A stretch of 64,000 nt of DNA from assembly GCA_036004545.1 (NCBI GenBank), contig DASYRI010000111.1:1-64000 (forward strand), written 5' to 3'. The translations under genes were made by a program, and so were the position numbers. Below are positions 57,383-64,000 of the stretch, one piece after another (the first letter of the stretch is position 1; the number at the start of each line of letters is the position of its first letter). Origin of the DNA: JABFSM01 sp036004545 (GTDB taxonomy: Bacteria; Gemmatimonadota; Gemmatimonadetes; Gemmatimonadales; GWC2-71-9). A model generated the notes under the pieces. That model saw only the letters and a program-made list of their open reading frames with translations, had not been told where the DNA came from and made no database searches.

Positions 57383-59893
57383 GTGCCGACCGATCTTCGT
57401 TCGGATCTGCAGGCCACGCTTGGCTCCGGCTTCCGGGTCACCCGGGAGCTGGCCGGCGGGGGCATGTCGCGGGTCTTCGTCGCCGAGGAGGAGCTCCTCC
57501 AGCGCGAGATCGTGGTGAAGCTGCTCCCGCCCGACCTCATGGCGGGGTTGAGCGTCCAGCGCTTCCAGGCCGAGATCCAGCACGCCGCGCGCCTGCAGCA
57601 TCCCCACATCGTCCCGGTTCTGTCGGCCGGCATCGTCGAGTACGAGGGGGGCACCCGGGGCCCCTTCTACACCATGCCGTACATCCGTGGGCAGACGCTG
57701 CGCGCCCGGCTGGAGCGCGACGGCGCCCTGCCGCCGGACGAAGTTCGGCGCATCCTGCTCGACATCGTGGACGCGCTCACCCATGCGCACGACGCCGGTA
57801 TCGTGCACCGCGACATCAAGCCGGACAACGTCTTCCTGGTGGGCAGGAACGCCCTCGTCACCGATTTCGGCGTCTCCAAGGCGCTGATGCCGACCCCGGG
57901 GGCGGTCCAGGTGACGGGGGTCGGCGTGGCCCTGGGGACCCCGGGCTACATGGCGCCGGAGCAGGCCGCGGCGGACTCGAGCCTCGACCACCGGGCGGAC
58001 ATCTACGCCATCGGGGTGCTGGCCTACGAGCTGCTCTCCGGGCGGCGGCCCTTCGAGGGGAGCTCGATCCAGGAGCTGCTGGTGGCGCAGGCGGTCGCGA
58101 CGCCGGTCCCGCTGCTCGAGCTCCGCCCAGCGGTGCAGCCGGAGCTGGTGGCGATCGTGATGCGCTGCCTGGAAAAGCGCCCCCAGGACCGCTTCGGCAC
58201 CGCCCACGAGCTGCAGGCCGCTCTCGAGGCGCTGCCCTCCGGCACCCACTCGAACGCGGGGATTCCGGTTCCGATCGCCACCACGCGGCGGCCGTTGCTC
58301 GGCTGGGCGGCGGCGGTGGTACTCGCGGCCGCGCTGCTGCTCGCCACGGGCTGGGCGCTCCGCCGCCGGTCGGCCGGTGTCGCGGCCGCCGCCGGGACAA
58401 TCCACGACGCGTCGGTGGCGGTGCTCCCGCCGGAATACTTCCGGCCCGACTCCGCGGTCGCAGCGACTCTGGCCGACCTGGTGGACCGGATCAGCAACGA
58501 CTTGAGCCGGATCGAGGGGCTCCGGGTGGTCAACTACATGTCGGTCGGCGCGCTGCTCCGGCGCGGCAGCACCCCGACGCTCAAGGATCTGGGCACGGCG
58601 CTCGGGGTCGAGCATTTCGTGCTGTTCGTCCCCCGCCGCACCGGCCGCGGGGCGGAGGTGGCGGTGCAGCTGGTCGAGGCGCCGACCCAGGCCCAGCTGT
58701 GGGTGACCAGCTACGCCCCCGACGCGGCGAACGTCGGGCAGATCGAGGAGGACGTCGTCTCCCGGGTGACCCACGCCATCCTGGGCCCGACCGCGCGGCT
58801 CCCGCTGCAGGCCCACGCGGCGCGCGCCCGGAGCGAGGGCGCGCACGAGCAATACCTCGCCGGCCAGCTCGCCCTCCGGCGGCGGACGGCGGAGGGCATT
58901 GCGGAGGCGATCCGGTACTTCGAGGAAGCCGTCCGGCTCGACTCGACCCACGCCCAGGCGGTGGGGCGGCTCGCCACGGCGCTCGCGCTCCAGCTGAGCT
59001 ACGGCTACCGCACCACCATCCCGAGCTACCCGACGGCGGCGCGGGCGCTCTCGCTCGCCGAGCGGGCGATGATTCTCGATCCCTCGCGGGGCGAGCCGGT
59101 CGCCTTCCGCGCCTACATCGAGTACCTCGCGTTCGCGCCGCTCTCCCGGGTGCGCGCGGATTTCGACCGCGCCGTCGCGCTGCACCCCGCCGAAGCCGAC
59201 GTGGCCGGCTGGAACGCACTGGTGCTCCTGCGCGAAGGGCGGATCGAGCGCTCCCTGGCCGAAGCCCGCCGCGCGCTCGAGCTCGACCCGGTCTCATCCG
59301 CCCGGCACCTCACCCTGGCGCTCGCGGCGCTGGGCGCGCGTCGCTACGACCTCGCCGCGGTCGAGGCGCACCGCGCCAGCGAGACGGAGCCCGGCCTCCG
59401 GCGTCCCCGGCAGGTAGAGGCCCTGGCCCTGCTGCTTCAGAATCGCGGAGGCGAGTGCGCCGCGATGGATCTCTGGCCCCACCAGGGCGTCAAGGCGATG
59501 TGCCTGAGCGCCGCCGGCCGGGAAGCGGAGGCGCGCGCGCTGGTGGATTCGCTTCGCCGTGCCGCGGCCGGGCCGGACCAGGCCGGTCCCGGCTACTCCG
59601 ACGCCGTGCCGGTGCAGGAGCTGGCGATCTACTACGGGTGGACGGCCAACGGGCCCGAAGCGCTGCGCTATCTCCGGCTGGCGTTCGAGCGCTCGCCGGT
59701 GGGGGTGGACCAGCGGATCGTGCAATCGGGGGTATTCGACCGGATCCGCCGGGTCACCGGGTTCGGGCGGGAGCTCGAGGACCTCCAGAACGCGGTCTGG
59801 CCCCGGGTGCTGGAGCAGCGGCGGCGGCTCGATGCCGCGGCCGGCACGACGCCGTTCGGGTTCCGGTCCGATTCCGAGAGGCCGGTCGGCTGA
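57383..59893 (+). CDS. Hanks-type Ser/Thr protein kinase with periplasmic TPR domain
   Basis: 836 residues from GTG. Kinase domain (~15-285): LAGGGMSRVFVAEE, IVVKLLPP, HRDIKPDNVFLV, TDFGVSK, GTPGYMAPEQ; all catalytic residues present. One membrane helix (LLGWAAAVVLAAALLLATGW, ~310-330) leads to a region like that of CadC/adenylate-cyclase-type TolB sensor proteins (ISNDLSRIEGLRVVNYMSVG, ALGVEHFVLFV) and then TPR-like helices (AIRYFEEAVRLDSTHAQAVG, SLAEARRALELDPVSSARHL). A common architecture in Gemmatimonadota. A paralogue starts at 63863. TAGATT upstream near 57345. Confidence 0.94.
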   Translation: MPTDLRSDLQATLGSGFRVTRELAGGGMSRVFVAEEELLQREIVVKLLPPDLMAGLSVQRFQAEIQHAARLQHPHIVPVLSAGIVEYEGGTRGPFYTMPYIRGQTLRARLERDGALPPDEVRRILLDIVDALTHAHDAGIVHRDIKPDNVFLVGRNALVTDFGVSKALMPTPGAVQVTGVGVALGTPGYMAPEQAAADSSLDHRADIYAIGVLAYELLSGRRPFEGSSIQELLVAQAVATPVPLLELRPAVQPELVAIVMRCLEKRPQDRFGTAHELQAALEALPSGTHSNAGIPVPIATTRRPLLGWAAAVVLAAALLLATGWALRRRSAGVAAAAGTIHDASVAVLPPEYFRPDSAVAATLADLVDRISNDLSRIEGLRVVNYMSVGALLRRGSTPTLKDLGTALGVEHFVLFVPRRTGRGAEVAVQLVEAPTQAQLWVTSYAPDAANVGQIEEDVVSRVTHAILGPTARLPLQAHAARARSEGAHEQYLAGQLALRRRTAEGIAEAIRYFEEAVRLDSTHAQAVGRLATALALQLSYGYRTTIPSYPTAARALSLAERAMILDPSRGEPVAFRAYIEYLAFAPLSRVRADFDRAVALHPAEADVAGWNALVLLREGRIERSLAEARRALELDPVSSARHLTLALAALGARRYDLAAVEAHRASETEPGLRRPRQVEALALLLQNRGGECAAMDLWPHQGVKAMCLSAAGREAEARALVDSLRRAAAGPDQAGPGYSDAVPVQELAIYYGWTANGPEALRYLRLAFERSPVGVDQRIVQSGVFDRIRRVTGFGRELEDLQNAVWPRVLEQRRRLDAAAGTTPFGFRSDSERPVG

Positions 59894-59952
59894 GCGAACG
59901 GCGGGGTCAGTAGCGCAAGCCGGAAGCGCACGTCGCGGGCGGCAGTTGCGGG

Positions 59953-60270
59953 TCAGGTCGTGCCGTTCCCGGCAGGGGCTCTAGGGCTGGCGCCGGCGGG
60001 CTCCGGCACGTTGTTCTTTCGTCTCCCGAAGTACCGCTTGAAGGCCGCGGCCGCGGCCGCGGCCGCGGCGGCGAGGCCGAGGAGAATGAATTTCTTCAAC
60101 GCGAGGATGGCGACCCACACCACTTTGAAGAATCCGGCTTTGACGGCCGCCGCTCCGGCGATCAGGCCCACGACGCCGTACGTGGCGGCTTTGTCCTTCC
60201 CGGGGAGGTAGTCGGCGTAGCGGTGCCCTTCGTTGAAGTCTACCGCCGCCAGGACTGCAGCTCCGGAGGA
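59953..60270 (-). pseudogene. C-terminal remnant of a DUF2167 membrane protein
   Basis: About 105 residues resemble only the end of DUF2167 proteins (normally ~280-320): AVDFNEGHRYADYLPGKDKA, ATYGVVGLIAGAAAVKAGFF, LALKKFILLGLAAAAAAAAA. The sequence upstream in the same frame is unrelated Pro/Thr/Arg-rich translation without the rest of the domain. The gene was cut near 60270. A run of GCG/GCC codons makes the Ala tract. Confidence 0.6.
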
Positions 60271-60408
60271 CGTTGCTGGCACGGTAGGCGTTATGGTGCG
60301 GGTCGGGTAACACGGCGCTGCATCCGCGAGGCGGGTGGGGCGTTTTTCGTGTCCGACACTGTTCGAGGTCACAAGTTTGGGTGACGAAAATGAGTCAGTC
60401 CGTCTGAC

Positions 60409-60437
60409 TTGACAAATTGGCGGAATTCCGTTACCGG
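60409..60437 (+). promoter_or_regulatory. Possible promoter of the secreted-protein cluster
   Basis: Perfect -35 TTGACA (60409-60414) and, 17 bp on, a weak -10 TACCGG (60432-60437), 31 nt before ATG 60468. The rest of 60271-60467 shows no gene. Confidence 0.35.
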
Positions 60438-60467
60438 TGGCCCGAATTCCCGACGGGGGCATTCCTA

Positions 60468-61199
60468 ATGAGATCCTTCGTCACCATGATGATCCTCCTC
60501 CTGTTCTCCTCGGGCTGCGGCACCGATTCGATGTCTACCCCTCCTGAAGGCAGGAAGCCCCGGTTCGACGTCGACCCATCCAAGGTGACGATCCCGTCCG
60601 ACGCGACGGCGAGGGACCTCCTCGAGCGACAAGTAATAGAACAAATCACCGCCCGTGTGAAACCCAAGGAGCAAGCCGCCGTCCTCGAAGCGATTCGCGA
60701 CGATCGCCGGGGGCGAGCATGGGCTGTCTATGGCGACAAAGAACTCAGCCGGCTCTTCTCGGTTCTGTATGCGATCCGTGACGCCCGTGCGGACGAAGAA
60801 GGCATGCGGAGTCGGCGGGCGCTCGCGTCCTCCCAGGAGGCGAACGTGCTCGTCGCTGTTGTCGAGTCCTTTCCTGAACCCTCCGTTTTTGCGCAGGTCA
60901 CCCGCTCGACGGGTCCGCACGCCAGAAATGTGGTTCTCATTCGGCGAAGTGCGCTCTCGCCAGCGCGGCTTGCGACCGCGCTCGAGGCCGTGTCCGAGTC
61001 CCGCCGAATGGACGGGGACTTCCCACGGGAGGAGCGCATCGTCCTGCTCCGAGACTCGGGTCCCGTCGCACCGACCGTGCATGCCGCGAGAGCCGCCACG
61101 ATCATTTCCAAACTGCGTTCAGGCGCCCTGCGGGAGGTGCCTGGGCACGGCACGCTGGTGGCGACCGAGGTGACCCTGCCTCCCGAACCGCGGCGCTAA
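60468..61199 (+). CDS. Lipoprotein, paralogue of the protein at 61907
   Basis: 243 residues with lipobox (LLLFSSGCGT). The middle (~30-110) is helical and charged. The C-terminal ~115 residues (VAVVESFPEPSVFAQVTRST, ARNVVLIRRSALSPARLATA, REERIVLLRDSGPVAP, LREVPGHGTLVATEVTLP) align along their length with the second half of the protein at 61907-62380. No known family. Codon use is less extreme than in neighbouring regions (codons such as CTC/TTC mixed with ATT, AAT, AAA). Confidence 0.7.
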   Translation: MRSFVTMMILLLFSSGCGTDSMSTPPEGRKPRFDVDPSKVTIPSDATARDLLERQVIEQITARVKPKEQAAVLEAIRDDRRGRAWAVYGDKELSRLFSVLYAIRDARADEEGMRSRRALASSQEANVLVAVVESFPEPSVFAQVTRSTGPHARNVVLIRRSALSPARLATALEAVSESRRMDGDFPREERIVLLRDSGPVAPTVHAARAATIISKLRSGALREVPGHGTLVATEVTLPPEPRR

Positions 61200-61242
61200 C
61201 GCCCTCGTCGATCAGGAAAGCGAATAGAACCGGAGCCGAACC

Positions 61243-61857
61243 ATGCGTTGGAGAGTCCTTCTCGCTGCGGTGAGTGGATTCGCCGGACTGGGTTTCTTGG
61301 CCGATGCGGCAAACCCGTCACGGCTTTGCGCGGACGGGACGTGCGACGAGGAAGGCGCGGACCTTACCAGTCCTGAGTTCTATACATCCAACGTGCGGGT
61401 TGTGATTCGGATCAACAATGTTGGAGACCGAACGCTCTATGCGCGAGCGACGCACTGGATCAATCAGAACAAACGTCAGGGCCCCGGCAGCGCGTGGTAC
61501 GTGCCGGCATCCTGGGACCCGTCGGACAAAGACTCGGACGGCAAACAGTGGTTTGCGGAAGGGAATTGGCTGGGACTCTGTACCTGCGTTGGAAGAATCC
61601 CCTATATCCGCGCGGCGTCTCCTCCCGGTAACTTCGACGGAACCACTTGGTCGGTTCAGACGGAAGAAGACATCGAACAAGACACCGGAGGCGAAGGGGG
61701 CGGCGGCGGCGGTGGCGGGGGTGGCAGCGGAGGAGGGATGACCTGCTACACCCTGACAACCGATTGGTACTGGTACTATCCGGACACCGACACGTACGTA
61801 TACGATCACTCGGATTACCGGAGCTGGTGCGAAAACAACGGGGAGTACCAGACGTGA
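61243..61857 (+). CDS. Secreted Gly/Tyr/Trp-rich protein, unknown function
   Basis: 204 residues with a signal peptide (VLLAAVSGFAGLGFLADA). The mature part has seven Cys, many Trp and Asn, a beta-like core (VRVVIRINNVGDRTLYARAT), a Gly tract at about residues 150-165 and an aromatic tail (TDWYWYYPDTDTYVYDHSDY). It looks like a disulfide-bonded surface or adhesive protein; no family recognised. It lies 43 bp after the lipoprotein and 49 bp before its paralogue, all same strand, so the three probably form one transcript. Confidence 0.65.
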   Translation: MRWRVLLAAVSGFAGLGFLADAANPSRLCADGTCDEEGADLTSPEFYTSNVRVVIRINNVGDRTLYARATHWINQNKRQGPGSAWYVPASWDPSDKDSDGKQWFAEGNWLGLCTCVGRIPYIRAASPPGNFDGTTWSVQTEEDIEQDTGGEGGGGGGGGGGSGGGMTCYTLTTDWYWYYPDTDTYVYDHSDYRSWCENNGEYQT

Positions 61858-61906
61858 GAGCAGACGATTGCCGAACCGCCTGTTCGACCCCCGCTGGAGC
61901 TTGGGT

Positions 61907-62380
61907 ATGAATCCCAATAAGGTGGTCAACGTATCTGCCTGCGCTCTGCTATTGATGTGTCCAGGGGTGGGTGGCAATCTTCTCGCACAGGGAAGCCCTT
62001 TTGCTCCACCAAATCTCCCGGACGGGCGAGTGCCTGTCACACTCGTCCTGGTGAGCAACGGAGCGGCTCCCACCGTGTTCAGACGCGCCGGTCCTGAGCC
62101 GAGGAATCTGGTCCTGGTGGATTCCGCGAAGATGGATGTTCAGAAGCTTTCCGATGCGATCTTCGGGCTCCTCGTGCTGGAGGCAACCGATCCGGGCGGC
62201 ACCAATCGCAGCGATAACGAGGCGAGGCGCATCAGCCTTGACAAACCGCACCCGGTTTACCGATGGGCGGAAGACGCGCTCATTCGACTGAAAAGCGCCA
62301 CAAAACAACCGATCAGCGGCCTGGGTGAGCACCGAAGTCTTAGAATGTGGTTGCCACTAGTGCGAGGACACGGCCGTTAG
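61907..62380 (+). CDS. Secreted protein, paralogue of the lipoprotein at 60468
   Basis: 157 residues from ATG 61907 (GGAG ~9 nt upstream). Signal peptide (VVNVSACALLLMCPGVGGNL, then LAQG). The mature protein (VTLVLVSNGAAPTVFRRAGP, PRNLVLVDSAKMDVQKLSDA, RRISLDKPHPVYRWAEDALI, LGEHRSLRMWLPLV) matches the C-terminal half of 60468-61199 in order and spacing, for example RN-V/L-VL-I/V and P-V-...-L. No catalytic motif seen. Confidence 0.62.
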   Translation: MNPNKVVNVSACALLLMCPGVGGNLLAQGSPFAPPNLPDGRVPVTLVLVSNGAAPTVFRRAGPEPRNLVLVDSAKMDVQKLSDAIFGLLVLEATDPGGTNRSDNEARRISLDKPHPVYRWAEDALIRLKSATKQPISGLGEHRSLRMWLPLVRGHGR

Positions 62381-62504
62381 CATGAGCCCCTGACCTCCAG
62401 GAGGGCGCGCGAGAGCGCCGGCGAGAAAGTTCGAAGTCGAGCTCATGCGGTGCCCCACACGTCCTTCTCCGCAGCGGGGTGCTCGTTCGAAGGGCGCGTT
62501 GCAG

Positions 62505-62546
62505 AGCGGGCGACCGGACTCGAACCGGCGACGTCCAGCTTGGGAA
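62505..62546 (-). pseudogene. 3' half of a tRNA-Gly(CCC) gene
   Basis: On the minus strand the sequence begins in the anticodon loop (TTCCCAA), continues with the 3' anticodon strand GCTGG, variable loop, T arm CCGGTTCGAGTCCGG and acceptor strand CGCCCGC. The 5' half (D arm, GCGGGCG strand) is absent; the sequence on the 5' side does not pair with GCTGG. Such tRNA 3' halves are typical remnants of site-specific integration. Confidence 0.75.
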
Positions 62547-62886
62547 TGGGCGAGCCCGACGATCCCGACCTCTCGAGCGTTACCAGCGACCCCTTCCAGG
62601 TTCGACTCGACTGGTTCGACTATCCCCACTACCGCACGGTGACGGGTATCGTCGAGATCGCGTTCTGAGCGCTCTCAGGAACACCGCGACGCGCCGTTGC
62701 CGTAGCGGGCCAGGAATCTCCTTCCCCCTCCCGACGGTTCTCTGTGCCATCGGTCCGGAGTGCGACCCCATCAGCCCCCGCGCCGCCCCGCCCGCGATCC
62801 TGTAGCTATCCGCTCGTCTCGCGATAACTTGAAGGCGTCCCTGCACCACTTGTACGCCTCCCACCCTCCGGCCGGAGCGCCGCGCG
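62547..62886. other. Gap without an intact gene
   Basis: Bases 62547-62668 could be the 3' end of a lost plus-strand gene (QVRLDWFDYPHYRTVTGIVE, stop 62668). 62669-62886 shows nothing recognisable. Confidence 0.4.
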
Positions 62887-63852
62887 ATGGGAACCGAACC
62901 GGCCGAGAAAAAGCCCCGCCGCCGGCGGAAGACCGCGGCACCCGAGCCGCGCGGCCTGAGCGCGCGGCAGGTCGGCGCCGGTTCGCCCCCCGGCCCGGTC
63001 ATGCGCCTCATGGAGCAGGTCGAGGCCGACGGCGGCTCGGTGATCGGCCCCTATCGCGAGCCGCTGGGCGGGCTCTGGCAGGTCATCGCCGCGCTGCCGG
63101 TCGAGCGGGTGGAGCCCACACCCTACCAGCGCGACCTCTCCGAGCCCCACGTCGCGCGCCTCGCGGAAGCGATCGAGAAGCTGGGCCGCTACGTGGATCC
63201 GATCGTGGTGGTGCGCGGCGACGACGGCAAGTACTGGACCCCGAACGGCAATCATCGGCTCGCGGCGCTCCGGTCGCTCGGCGTGCGCTCGGTGGTGGCG
63301 CTGGTGGTGCCCGAGCCGGAGGTCGCCCGGCGAATTCTGGTGCTCAACACCGAAAAGGCCCACAACGTCCGGGAGCGCGCGCTCGAGGTGATCCGCCTGG
63401 CGGAGGCGCTGGCCGGCCTCGACGACCGCCCCGAGCGCGACTACGCCACCGAGTTCGAGGAGCCGGCGCTCCTGACCCTGGGGCTCTGCTACCAGCAGAA
63501 CGGGCGCTTCTCCGGCGGCGCCTATCACCCGGTGCTCAAGCGGACCGAGAAGTTCGGCGCGCAGAAGCTCTCCAGCGCGCTCGCCACGCGCCGGGACCGC
63601 TCGGCGCGACTCATGGAGCTCGATGCTGCGGTGTTGGAAGCGGTGAAGAAGCTCCGCGAGCGGGGGCTGGAGAGTCCCTACCTCAAGGCGTTCGTGCTGG
63701 CCCGGATCAACCCGCTCCGCTTCCAGCGTGGCGCCAAGGCGGATCCCGACGACGTGATCGCCACCATGCTCGCCGCCGCGAAAAGGCTCGACCCCGCCAG
63801 GGTGAAAGCGGACCAGGTGGCGCGGTCGGGGGGCGTGCCGGACGAGGGATGA
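62887..63852 (+). CDS. ParB-like nuclease domain protein
   Basis: 321 residues. A basic N-terminal tail (EKKPRRRRKTAAPEP) precedes a ParB/Srx-type domain (~70-150): VERVEPTPYQRDLSEPHVAR, LAEAIEKLGRYVDPIVVVRG, YWTPNGNHRLAALRSLGV (the GxHRxxA motif). The C-terminal part is helical (EEPALLTLGLCYQQNGRFSG) and not the HTH/dimer part of segregation ParB. No parA is nearby. It may be a DNA-binding or CTP/NTP-using regulator. It ends 10 bp before the next kinase gene, suggesting co-transcription. Confidence 0.85.
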   Translation: MGTEPAEKKPRRRRKTAAPEPRGLSARQVGAGSPPGPVMRLMEQVEADGGSVIGPYREPLGGLWQVIAALPVERVEPTPYQRDLSEPHVARLAEAIEKLGRYVDPIVVVRGDDGKYWTPNGNHRLAALRSLGVRSVVALVVPEPEVARRILVLNTEKAHNVRERALEVIRLAEALAGLDDRPERDYATEFEEPALLTLGLCYQQNGRFSGGAYHPVLKRTEKFGAQKLSSALATRRDRSARLMELDAAVLEAVKKLRERGLESPYLKAFVLARINPLRFQRGAKADPDDVIATMLAAAKRLDPARVKADQVARSGGVPDEG

Positions 63853-63862
63853 CATAACCCGC

Positions 63863-64000
63863 ATGGCCGAGCTCTGGGAGCAGCTTCAGGCCACGCTGGG
63901 CGGCGCCTACACGCTGGAGCGCGAGCTGGGCGGCGGCGGGATGTCGCGGGTTTTCGTGGCCACCGAACGGCGCCTCGGCCGCCGGGTGGTGGTGAAGGTC
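63863..64000 (+). CDS. Ser/Thr protein kinase, N-terminal part (3' truncated by window)
   Basis: 46 residues visible: LWEQLQATLGGAYTLERELG, then GGGMSRVFVATE (glycine-rich loop) and VVVKV (catalytic Lys). Nearly the same opening as the kinase at 57383 (LQATLGSGFRVTRELAGGGM), so it is a paralogue and probably also carries a membrane helix and C-terminal sensor or TPR region outside the window. Confidence 0.88.
   Translation, partial: MAELWEQLQATLGGAYTLERELGGGGMSRVFVATERRLGRRVVVKV

Noticed and set aside
60045..60080. GCGGCC hexamer array as a repeat element
   Set aside because: It is the Ala-codon tract of the DUF2167 remnant's C-terminal helix, without inverted partner or intergenic position.
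62450..62668. Protein-coding gene containing ATGLEPATSSLG
   Set aside because: That peptide is the well-known spurious translation of a tRNA 3' half; the tRNA fragment explains it.
59953..62886. Complete genomic island or prophage
   Set aside because: No integrase, transposase, phage or toxin-antitoxin gene is visible in this stretch; only remnants and an attachment-like tRNA half.

Overview
The window is very GC-rich throughout, with NNG/NNC codon use. Its gene content (Hanks-type kinases with TPR tails, DUF5916 outer-membrane proteins, P1 peptidases, many ECF sigma factors, lipoproteins and TolC/MacAB efflux) points to a Gram-negative bacterium of the Gemmatimonadota type. That assignment is inference from protein style. 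No rRNA, intact tRNA, insertion sequence, CRISPR array or replication origin is visible, so most of the window reads as ordinary chromosome.

Layout. 1-7000: a truncated penicillin acylase, a LiaF-like protein divergent from a DUF255 thioredoxin-fold protein, then cyclophilin, DUF6941, HD-domain and phospholipase D genes. 7117-13307: an uninterrupted operon of ECF sigma, membrane protein, Spy-like periplasmic sensor, TolC, and an ABC ATPase/MacA-like/MacB-like exporter. 13451-17398: FabH, a small membrane protein, a Cys-rich YggX homologue, a DUF3187-like protein and a frameshifted GH27 alpha-galactosidase. 17582-19685: an ECF sigma/anti-sigma/PDZ operon. 19936-25177: ferritin-VIT1 fusion, PAS-GGDEF-EAL protein with a small upstream gene, sorbosone-dehydrogenase-like lipoprotein. 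25258-33789: a LIC_10091-like protein coupled to a rhomboid protease, TonB-like protein, SBBP-repeat lipoprotein, penicillin acylase and D-aminoacylase. 33861-42435: sensor kinase coupled to a cupredoxin, two P1 peptidases around a lipoprotein and a DUF5916 barrel, and two tiny membrane genes. 42532-48378: GNAT, a second sigma/membrane protein/Spy-like cassette next to a multicopper oxidase, and leuS. 48463-59893: chemoreceptor-like protein, TPP enzyme, GMC oxidoreductase with its small subunit, a membrane/secreted protein pair and a Ser/Thr kinase with TPR tail. 59953-62886: a compositionally different stretch with gene remnants, two paralogous secreted proteins around a Gly/Tyr/Trp-rich one, and half of a tRNA-Gly gene. 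62887-64000: a ParB-domain protein and the start of another kinase.

Themes. Two sigma/anti-sigma/Spy-like sensor cassettes have different outputs (export; copper oxidation) and suggest envelope or metal stress control. Five amide-bond hydrolases (two penicillin acylases, two P1 peptidases, one D-aminoacylase) suggest scavenging of acyl-amides and D-peptides. Iron and copper handling recurs.

The least expected features are non-coding. At least eleven places hold arrays of 7-8 bp units, often arranged as long hairpins, resembling cyanobacterial STRR sequences but composite. One lies inside a coding sequence and one supplies a gene's stop codon. Several genes also appear to be leaderless, with a TAnnnT box 5-7 nt before the start codon.
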